From Aphrophora alni (taxonomy: Eukaryota > Arthropoda > Insecta > Hemiptera > Aphrophoridae): DNA of 64,000 bases. Each line of letters starts with the position of its first letter. The first letter of the stretch is position 1. The notes under the pieces were generated by a model. The model searched no databases. It saw only the letters and a list, made by a program, of their open reading frames with translations, and had not been told where the DNA came from. Positions 21,016 to 32,100 of this stretch are shown one piece after another. The position numbers and the translations under genes were made by a program. The stretch covers positions 1,088,404 through 1,152,403 of the forward strand of contig OY740768.1 in the NCBI GenBank assembly GCA_963513935.1. Direction: 5' to 3'.

Positions 21016-22569
21016 GGATATCCTAGCAAGTTATAATTATTATAATAATTAAGCAAGTTACATGTCAAAAAACTTTTTACTTGGATATAGGTTTTGAAGC
21101 CCCTGAGTCATTGATTTTTCGAATGATGTGTTTGTAATCTGTGGAGTATTGTACAACCGAAACGAGTCGTCCGATTTTGATAACATTTTTATGTGAGTTT
21201 ATGAATTTTCTTAGTTTGTTCGTTAACTCAAAACTCGAGTGTAAATATAATAATAATAAATTCCGTAAACGGTTTTGATGAAATTTTGCTAAAAAGTTGC
21301 ATCTAAGGACCTAAATATATTGGTTACAATTTCCTTTAAAAATTCGTAAGTTAACGGTATCAAAAAGTTCACAACTTACGCCAGTTTACATTTTTAATTC
21401 CATTTAAAATAAAATCAAAAGGGTTCTATATGAGGACACATATACTATTTGAGATCATTATTAAGCTTTCATACAGGCTACAATAACCACGAATTGAATC
21501 TTTCATTAAATAATCAGTTTCTAGAACATTCATTAGGCCTAACTGCTAATCGTCCATTAAACTGTCATTAATTTAAAGTCCTAATATCGGACAATTAAGT
21601 ATTTAATTGTAGATTAAAGTTCAGTTTATGAATTTTTATTTGCTTTAATTTATATTACGTTTTTCTGATTTAATTACAGTATCCAAATATTGTTTTGGTT
21701 AATATTGCATGTGATTTTATGTAATGTTTATATTTAAAATATTTATGAATTGTTTAAATTTTATTTATTGTATTTTTGGTGTTCACAATATTTTGTACCA
21801 AATTATCTGCTGGCATAACCTATAAATTAATTCACGAGTATAAAATTACCAGAGTAGTAATTCAGATGAAGAATTAACAGAAGTAGTGGAACTTACTGAA
21901 TAAGTCAAGTTCTTTAATAATAAGTCAAGTCAAATTCTTTAATCATTTTCGGGCGAAGAATTCAAGATTAAATTTAGGTTCAGTAAGGAAGAATGCTGTT
22001 CACGTTTTAGGCCTAATTTTAAACTATCTGTCCCACACTACTGCGAGTATTATGTCACTGTCCCCAATGGACAAATTGTTGATTATACTAAGATTTTATG
22101 ACACACGAAGTGTTCAACAGATAATTAGTGACCTGTTATATTATACATATATTATAAGCAAAATTATAAAGAAGGAAAACATCATATAGATTTATTGTGT
22201 AAACATTTTATAAAAATGCTTCAAACTGCAGAAGAGTTTGTAATAACTGAAAATAAATTTTGTATTAGTTTCTTTTTTACAATATCAATCGTTATCTCTA
22301 TGTCAACTCTGTAGTGATGTAGCTATGGAAATCAAATTGTAAACAGTTAACATAACCTAAAAACTACAACATTTGATCATATGTTTTAAAACCACCATTT
22401 TTCTTTAATAAATCCTTCTTTAAAGTTAATTAGAAGTTAATTGGAATTAGGAAATCTTTGGTTAAATATTTTCTAGAAACAGAACGAAAATTTTAATTAG
22501 CCATGTAAAAATAAAAAAAGTGTTCAATGTTCCTTTAATGAACCTTTGTATTGACACATTCTGTTGCAG
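21016..22569. other. Intergenic or first-intron AT-rich DNA
   Basis: Lies directly upstream of the first visible exon. A signal-peptide exon was searched for by eye and not found; a GTAAGT at about 21346 is not preceded by a convincing open frame. Confidence 0.35.
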
Positions 22570-22737
22570 GGAACTCTACGTAAGGCCAGACCTTACCATC
22601 TTCTCTACGATTCCCCTCCTGTTGTTATCTCCTCCAGGTTTGCAACCGGAAGTTGTGAATTGAAGATTGTGGAAGGACATGATCCGGTTGCTGACTGCTC
22701 GTTTAATTTGACCAGTGAACTACCCTTAGGGACAAAG
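22570..22737 (+). CDS. ML/DUF1091-like gene, first visible exon
   Basis: 56 codons, phase 0 at both ends, after acceptor CATTCTGTTGCAG and before donor AAG|GTAATG. Contains GSCELKIVEGHDP and ADCSFNLTSELP, two of the four cysteines and the first N-glycosylation sequon. Base composition and codon quality stand out from the flanking AT-rich DNA. Confidence 0.75.
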
Positions 22738-23085
22738 GTAATGAAGTTTTGAAGAAATTTGAGTTAGTTTTAGTTCAAACTAAACATTTTCTAAAGCGTT
22801 ATATAATTTTTCTTCTTCTTAAAGGCCTAATTGTTATTTATGTTTCTTTCTAATCTTTGTTTAAATCACAGTCTGTCTGCCAGTTACATGGTGTGAATGT
22901 TGTGTGCTTGAGGTTGTTTAAGAAGTATGTGAGCGGATAAAATCTGCACACATAGAAGGACCTCAAATCCCGTTCTGTGTTTGTGCGAGTGCTCTGTTGA
23001 ATATTTATTTTTTGTTTAGTTTTCAATTTTTATATGCTATTAAGTTAATTTGTATTTTGGAATATGTTATAATTTTATTTTATAC

Positions 23086-23143
<58 letters not shown>

Positions 23144-26100
23144 ATGAAGATGTGTCTGAAAAGAGTCTAAAATAAAATTTTGATCTGATCTCGTAAGACG
23201 ACAATGTACAATAAAAACGGAAATGTTTTATTTAACTGAATTAAATATGAATGCAGACATTAAATTGAAAGAAAGACATGTCTATGATAATATATGGTAG
23301 CTGAGATTTATTTAATAATTACGACAATACAAAAATGTGTCGAAAAAAATCCAAAATTAGTTAAAACGGTTTAAACATTTAACTCCTCTAACTGGATTTA
23401 AGTAGACGACAATATAAACTAGTTGAAGTACGCCAACATGGTACTTACCTAACCCCATCATACAATGTAATACATTTAGTTTCTCTAAACATAATGCCCC
23501 AAAACGATGGTCTTTTTGGGCCTAGAAGGAAATGTTGTATTGGTAGATCAAGGGGGCATATCCAGTATAGTATAGGGTAAGTTTGTTTTAGAAAGTTGTT
23601 ACACATGTTTTCTGAATCTCGTATATTATTACTTTCTTCACGTTAAAAAAAAACATCATCGTGGAGACTCTTAAAAAATCTAACTGATTATTTTAAACCC
23701 CACATTGTCATCTGATATAAACAATATTATTTCTCAAATTAAAATTGTAATCAATACACATGGTTAAAATTCCATCCAAACATCACTGATCTTACTAAAA
23801 GTTGTATCAAACTTATTACAAAACCTATTTTACAAATAAGAAAACTTGAAGATGACAACCTGGTGACCTATATTTACAAAGAGACGTCTGGAATATTAAA
23901 CTTCTCGAATTAGAATAATATTTTATTTTACAATTTACCTTCTAAGCACGTCTCAAGTTATGCACAAATCCAGTTTATCCTTGAAGAAGTTACGACCTAG
24001 TGGTTGCATATTCACTTTAAGGTATTCTCAATGCTTAGTTTCGTAGTTATCGGAGGAGGAAAATAATAAAATCGTAACTAATGTTTTAAGCTAAAGAAGA
24101 ATATCAGCGGTAGTTTTCCTTAACTCTTTTCTTTACCCATCAGTATAAGAAGTATCGGTTAATGTAACGAAACTCATCATCGCGTGGAGCCATCTGGTGA
24201 GGAAGTTCTCACTTACAGGGACATCCTCGCCAGCAAAATGGCTGTTGTTCTTGATACCTATATGAGGCTAAACTTACCGAGCAAAGTGAAGACATCGAGG
24301 ACACGAGAATGGATAAGAACTCATAGAGTATGGAATTTTTCCTTCATTCTCAGGGAGCTACTGGAAAAAATGAGCTCTTGTTCTTTCCTACCTCAACGAT
24401 GCAACAAAGCGTTTCTTGAAGATAATGATTGATAGCTTTAAGTCATTAAGTGAAGAAAACAAGTTGATCACTGGATTGAGGAAGGGCAATCTGAAGACTG
24501 CAAGGATGTTTCTTAGGGCGCACCCCAAGCTTCTGAAGCGGTCCTCCTATTAAGTCTGGAGATCCTTGTCCAGTATTATCCTATTCTTAAAGTACGGGAA
24601 TGGAAGGTACTTTTGGTAAAGGAAGAAAGGGCTATGTCATGGCATTACTCACTGGAGACACGAACACTCTAGATCATTCAATAGTGATCCCGTTTTTTTG
24701 GATGTAACCAGTTCGAAGAGACTGTTAAACTTATGTGAATTTTGAAGAAGTTTCTGAAAACCTTTTAAATACAAAATTCATCAAAATTTATTATGTGTTT
24801 AAGTGCATTTAAGGCAGGGCAACTTGTTTTGTTTAAGTTAAGTCTGTATGATTTTAAGACATTGAGTATAACTGATTTATTCGTTGAATTATTTTTCTAC
24901 AATGGGATATGTTTTAATAGTTTTTCTGCTGGTACAAAATTCGACATTATTTATGCCACAAGTTTTCACTTATGTTTATTAGATTTATAGTTGTCGTTAT
25001 TAAAGGAATATAATATTATCATAATTAGCTGTAAATTTTGATCTGGATGAGATATTTTTTCAGTTTGTTTTTCAATTTTTAAAAAGGATTAACTTTATGT
25101 TTATATATTATTATTATATTTTATACTTATATAGAGAGTGTTTTATCTTCCCCCCAAACTTTTTGTAATTTTTATATAAAATTGGTTTTTAACCGCTACC
25201 ATTCTTTTTAAATGTAAAAACATTATTTTTTAGATGTTTGGGAATTTTAGGAGAACACTTAAAGTTGAAGATGTAGGAGTCAATTTCATAAATTTTAATG
25301 TGAAGGTAGTCATAATACGTATTGTTTAACACAATATTCCCCCTAAAACAGTGGTAGAATCAAAACTGAAGATGGTTTTATCATTTTGGAGATATCCTAA
25401 CTTAAACATACTGATATCTCAAAAACGGTAAAACCTTTTTCAATTTTGATTAAACCACTGTCTTTAGAAAAAATACGGTGTTAAACGATATGTCGTATGA
25501 CCACCTTAGCATTACAATTTTTGATTTTGACTCCTAAATCTTGGGCCTAGAGTGATCCAAAACAATTCTAAAACACTTAAAAAAATATTGTTTTTAAATT
25601 TATAACGGGTGACGTTGGTTAAAATATAATCAGATTTTAAAATTTGAAAAACAAAATATCGGGGAAGGAAGAGATTTTAAAACGACGCTATAAAATATGT
25701 TAATATTAAAAAAATATAATGTTTACAAAATTATTTTGATTAAATTTAGTTTAAAATGGAATAATATCGCAGATAAAATTTTATAAGTGATAGGGAATAT
25801 TTATCGAAGAAAAGCCAAATCAGACATCATAGGTACTTGAAAAAAGTAAAATGTATATTTATTTTTCAAGGTAAATTATTGTGAAATGAAATTAATGCAG
25901 AAGAAAAATTAAAGTTACGTGTAAAAACTAACTCCACTTAAAAGAATCAATTCAGACTATGAATTTAACAGGCTACCATTCAGTAATGAAGACAGCTCTA
26001 CTGATCACCTACGCCATTTATATTTATATTAGAAGGTTTAGTTATTAAAAGTTGTAAACAAGTTAAATATATTTCTATTATTTCTATAGATCACACTACA

Positions 26101-29100
26101 AGGATATGAAAAAAAAGAAGAAGAATTCAAAGAAACTGCAATGGTCGTAAAGATGCCTCTGTGTTGGGGTTTCATTAACGACAAATATTTCTTTGCAGAC
26201 ATCGCTAAGCTTGGCAACTTCCCTACAGAGTGTCCAGTTATGAAGGTAAGTCTCTAAAGAATACACCGTTATGAAGATATATCTTTAGAGAATACTTCGA
26301 AATAAAGGTAGGTCTCTAGAGAATACCCCGTTATGAAGATATATCTTTAGAAAATACTTCAAAATAAAGGTAGGTCTCTAGAGAATTCCCCGTTGTGAAG
26401 ATATATCTTTAGAGAATACAGAGAAATAAAGGTAGGTCTCTAGAGAATACTCCGTTATGAAGATATATCTTTAGAGAATACAAAGAAATAAAGGTAGGTC
26501 TCTAGAGAATACCCCGTTATGAAGATATATCTTTAGAGAATACTTCAAAATAAAGGTAGGTCTCTAGAGAATACCCCGTTATGAAGATATATCTTTAGAG
26601 AATACAAAGAAATAAAGGTAGGTCTCTAGAGAATACACCGTTATGAAGATATATCTTTAGAGAATACTTCGAAATAAAGGTAGGTCTCTAGAGAATACCC
26701 CGTTATGAAGATATATCTTTAGAAAATACTTCAAAATAAAGGTAGGTCTCTAGAGAATTCCCCGTTGTGAAGATATATCTTTAGAGAATACAGAGAAATA
26801 AAGGTAGGTCTCTAGAGAATACTCCGTTATGAAGATATATCTTTAGAGAATACAAAGAAATAAAGGTAGGTCTCTAGAGAATACCCCGTTATGAAGATAT
26901 ATCTTTAGAGAATACAAAGAAATAAAGGTAGGTCTCTAGAGAATACCCCGTTATGAAGATATATCTTTAGAGAATACAAAGAAATAAAGGTAGGTCTCTA
27001 GAGAATACTCCGTTATGAAGATATATCTTTAGAAAATACTTCGAAATAAAGGTAGGTCTCTAGAGAATACCCCGTTATGAAGATATATCTTTAGAGAATA
27101 CTTCGAAATAAAGGTAGGTCTCTAGAGAATACCCCGTTATGAAGATATATCTTTAGAGAATACAAAGAAATAAAGGTAGGTCTCTAGAGAATACCCCGTT
27201 ATGAAGATATATCTTTAGAGAATACAAAGAAATAAAGGTAGGTCTCTAGAGAATACCCCGTTATGAAGATATATCTTTAGAGAATACTTCGAAATAAAGG
27301 TAGGTTCCTAGAGAATACGCCGTTATGAAGATATATCTTTAGAGAATACAAAGAAATAAAGGTAGGTCTCTAGAGAATACCCCGTTATGAAGATATATCT
27401 TTAGAAAATACTTCGAAATAAAGGTAGGTCTCTAGAGAATACCCCGTTATGAAGATATATCTTTAGAGAATACTTCGAAATAAAGGTAGGTTCCTAGAGA
27501 ATACGCCGTTATGAAGATATATCTTTAGAGAATACAAAGAAATAAAGGTAGGTTCCTAGAGAATACGCCGTTATGAAGATATATCTTTAGAGAATACAAA
27601 GAAATAAAGGTATGTCTCTAGAGAATACGCCGTTAGGAAGATATGTCTCTAGAGAATACTCAGAAATGAAGGTATGTCTCTAGAGAATACCCCATTATGA
27701 CGATATATCTCTAGAGAATACTCAGAAATGAAGGTATGTCTCTAGAGAATACCCCATTATGAAGGCAAGTCTCTAAAGAATACACCGTTATGAAGATATA
27801 TTTTAAGAAAATACTTCGAAATAAAAGTAGGTTCCTAGAGAATACGCCCTTAGGAAGATATGTCTCTAGAGAATACAAAGAAATGAAGGTATGTCTCTAG
27901 AGAATACCCCATTATGACGATATATCTCTAGAGAATACAAAGAAAAGAAGATATGTCTCTAGAGAATACACCGTTATGAAGATATATCTTTAGAAAATAC
28001 TTTGAAATAAAGGTAGGTTCCTAGAGAATACGCCGTTAGGAAGATATGTCTCTAGAGAATACTCAGAAATGAAGGTATGTCTCTAGAGAATACCCCATTA
28101 TGACGATATATCTCTAGAGAATACTCAGAAATGAAGGTATGTCTCTAGAGAATACCCCATTATGACGATATATCTCTAGAGAATATTCAGAAATGAAGGT
28201 AGGTTCCTAGAGAATACGCCGTTAGGAAGATATGTCTTTAGAGAATACTCAGAAATAAAGCCATATCTCTGGAGATACTTCGTTTGAAGGTATATCCCTA
28301 AAAATACCACGTAAGTCTTTCAAGAATACCCCGCAATAAGGGAATTTCCGTTCGCTTAGCAGGCGAAACCATTGGTCGGCTAGACTAATAAAAAGTGGAT
28401 ATTACAAAATAAAAATAAAAATGTGTTTTATTAACTTTAAACATGGAATTCCAACAAGAACCATCGGTCTCAACAGTAAAGAATTTCCTTTACTAATACT
28501 CCATTTAAAGGTATGTCTTTAGAGAATACCCCGTCATGAAATTATCTCCATAGAAATACCCTTTATGAATATAAGTTCCTAAAACCTGCCCCGTTATGGA
28601 GGTACGAGTAGATCCATAAAGAATTCCCTGTTATGATGACAGATCTCTATTCGTTAAAAGTTAGGAAAAAATTGTTTTATAATTTTGTATAGTAGGGTGC
28701 ATTTTATATGTTATTTTGCCTTTTAATAAAACATTGAAAAAGTTTTTTGAATGGATTATATTTTTCCTGCAAATATTGAAGTCTAAAATAATGGTCCATT
28801 ACGATTTAAATTTAAAAAAAATTAAGCAAGAAAATTTCCAATTAAATAATTTTGTAATAAATTGTTTATAATGTGTAAACAATTAATCACTGTCTTAATC
28901 ACTGTCTTAATCCCAATCACTGTCTTAATTTGTTAAAATTAAGACAGTGATTGGGGCAACATTTCTCTGAATCTGTGGAATAAATTTCTTCAAATTTAAT
29001 TGATTCGAAATGCGCTTCTTCGATGAAATGATTAATTTTCATCAATATCGATTTAATTATTGGTGTAAGCAATATTAATTATTAACGTTCCCATTTTAGG

Positions 29101-32100
29101 AAAACAAAACTTATATAGAACAATGCATGGCAGGAAGTAATTACCTCTAGACTCGATTCCCTTTTGTATTTCTTTTATCAATATACGTAATACAAAGTAC
29201 ATGGAAACAATACCAGAGTTTTGTTTTGTGTGTTATACAAATTTCAAAAGAATGCAACTATAATTACCTAACTTTTAATTAAAAGTTATTTATAAGCATA
29301 TCCGGTGAGCTAGATTTCCAATTGTAATATAATTAATTGTTTTGTCAATACTGGAAAATATTGTAATTTATTAGAAGCAAGAAACTTTTCTGAACGTATT
29401 TGTTTATCAAATTAACTGTTTATATTCCTTCTATTTAGAAATTTCAAATTAGAGTTTTTTCAGATAGATTAAATATGACTGTTTAAAATTTATAGATTTC
29501 AAAATAAATAAGTAATCTGTGAATTTTTTAGAAATATTTTTCATATTTACATTTTTTGTTTCTAATAAAGAAAATCATCCGCACAATCATCCTATGCATT
29601 GAAATGTGTACATTTGTATGTACTAGGATAGTTTGTGTAATTCTGAATCATGAAAAAGTTATTTTACATTAAACTAAGACTAAATAAAAACGTGATAAAT
29701 CTATCAGCCAATCCAGTTTAGAAATAAAGCCATTATGGCTTTCTTTAATAAAAGTGAATTTGGAGATAAAAATTGTCCTGCTTTATATAAAGCTGATTTT
29801 TGGCTGCTTCATTTACAAATGAAAATCATGACCCAAATAGTTATAACTGGATAACAATTAGGATAACTTTCGCTTGGCTCCATCCCTTTAAGAATCAGTT
29901 ACTTTCTGTGTAGTGTAGCCCTGTGATTTTATCTGATCATGTTTGTATTTAGTCTTAGCTTTGACTGCTCAGGTCTAGTTTTAGGTTTGAGTTCTCCATT
30001 CCTTTAAGAATCAGTTGCTTTCTATCCTTTGTGTAGTGTAGCCCTGTGGTTTTATCTGATCATGTTTGTATTTAGTCTTAGCTTTGACTGCTCAGGTCTA
30101 GTTTTAGGTTTGAGTTCTCCATCCCTTTAAGAATCAGTTGCTTTCTATCCTTTGTGTAGTGTAGTCCTGTGGTTTTATCTGATCATGTTTGTATTTAGTC
30201 TTAGCTTTGACTGCTCAGGTCTAGTTTTAGGTTTGAGTTCTCCATTCCTTTAAGAATCAGTTGCTTTCTATCCTTTGTGTAGTGTAGCCCTGTGGTTTTA
30301 TCTGATCATGTTTGTATTTAGTCTTAGCTTTGACTGCTCAGGTCTAGTTTTAGGTTTGAGTTCTCCATCGCTTTAAGAATCAGTTGCTTTCTATCCTTTG
30401 TGTAGTGTAGCCCTGTGGTTTTATCTGATCATGTTTGTATTTAGTCTTAGCTTTGACTGCTCAGGTCTAGTTTTAGGTTTGAGTTCTCCATCCCTTTAAG
30501 AATCAGTTGCTTTCTATCCTTTGTGTAGTGTAACCCTGTGGTTTTATCAGATCATGATTGTATTTAGTCTTAGCTTTGACTGCTCAGGTCTAGTTTTAGG
30601 TTTGAGTTCTCCATCCCTTTAAGAATCAGTTACTTTCTATCCTTTGTGTAGTGTAGTCCTGTGGTTTTATCTGATCATGTTTGTATTTAGTCTTAGCTTT
30701 GACTGCTCAGGTCTAGTTTTAGGTTTGAGTTCTCCATTCCTTTAAGAATCAGTTGCTTTCTATCCTTTGTGTAGTGTAGCCCTGTGGTTTTATCTGATCA
30801 TGTTTGTATTTAGTCTTAGCTTTGACTGCTCAGGTCTAGTTTTAGGTTTGAGTTCTCCATCGCTTTAAGAATCAGTTGCTTTCTATTCTTTGTGTAGTGT
30901 AGCCCTGTGGTTTTATCTGATCATGTTTGTATTTAGTCTTAGCTTTGACTGCTCAGGTCTAGTTTTAGGTTTGAGTTCTCCATTCCTTTAAGAATCAGTT
31001 GCTTTCTATCCTTTGTGTAGTGTAGTCCTGTGGTTTTATCTGATCATGTTTGTATTTAGTCTTAGCTTTGACTGCTCAGGTCTAGTTTTAGGTTTGAGTT
31101 CTCCATCGCTTTAAGAATCAGTTGCTTTCAATTCTTTGTGTAGTGTAGCCCTGTGGTTTTATCTGATCATGTTTGTATTTAGTCTTAGCTTTGACTGCTC
31201 AGGTCTAGTTTTAGGTTTGAGTTCTCCATCGCTTTAAGAATCAGTTGCTTTCAATTCTTTGTGTAGTGTAGCCCTGTGGTTTTATCTGATCATGTTTGTA
31301 TTTAGTCTTAGCTTTGACTGCTCAGGTCTAGTTTTAGGTTTGAGTTCTCCATCCCTTTAAGAATCAGTTGCTTTCCATCCTTTGTGTAGTGTAGCCCTGT
31401 GGTTTTATCTGATCATGTTTGTATTTAGTCTTAGCTTTGACTGCTCAGGTCTAGTTCTAGGTTTGAGTTCTCCATCCCTTTAAGAATCAGTTGCTTTCCA
31501 TCCTTTGTGTAGTGTAGCCCTGTGGTTTTATCTGATCATGATTGTATTTAGTCTTAGCTTTGACTGCTCAGGTCTAGTTTTAGGTATGAGTTCTCCATCC
31601 CTTTAAGAATCAGTTGCTTTCCATCCTTTGTGTAGTGTAGCCCTGTGGTTTTATCTGATCATGATTGTATTTAGTCTTAGCTTTGACTGCTCAGGTCTAG
31701 TTTTAGGTTTGAGTTCTCCATCCCTTTAAGAATCAGTTGCTTTCTATCCTTTGTGTAGTGTAGTCCTGTGGTTTTATCTGATCATGTTTGTATTTAGTCT
31801 TAGCTTTGACTGCTCAGGTCTAGTTTTAGGTTTGAGTTCTCCATTCCTTTAAGAATCAGTTGCTTTCTATCCTTTGTGTAGTGTAGTCCTGTGGTTTTAT
31901 CTGATCATGTTTGTATTTAGTCTTAGCTTTGACTGCTCAGGTCTAGTTTTAGGTTTGAGTTCTCCATCCCTTTAAGAATCAGTTGCTTTCTATCCTTTGT
32001 GTAGTGTAACCCTGTGGTTTTATCTGATCATGTTTGTATTTAGTCTTAGCTTTGACTGCTCAGGTCTAGTTTTAGGTTTGAGTTCTCCATCGCTTTAAGA

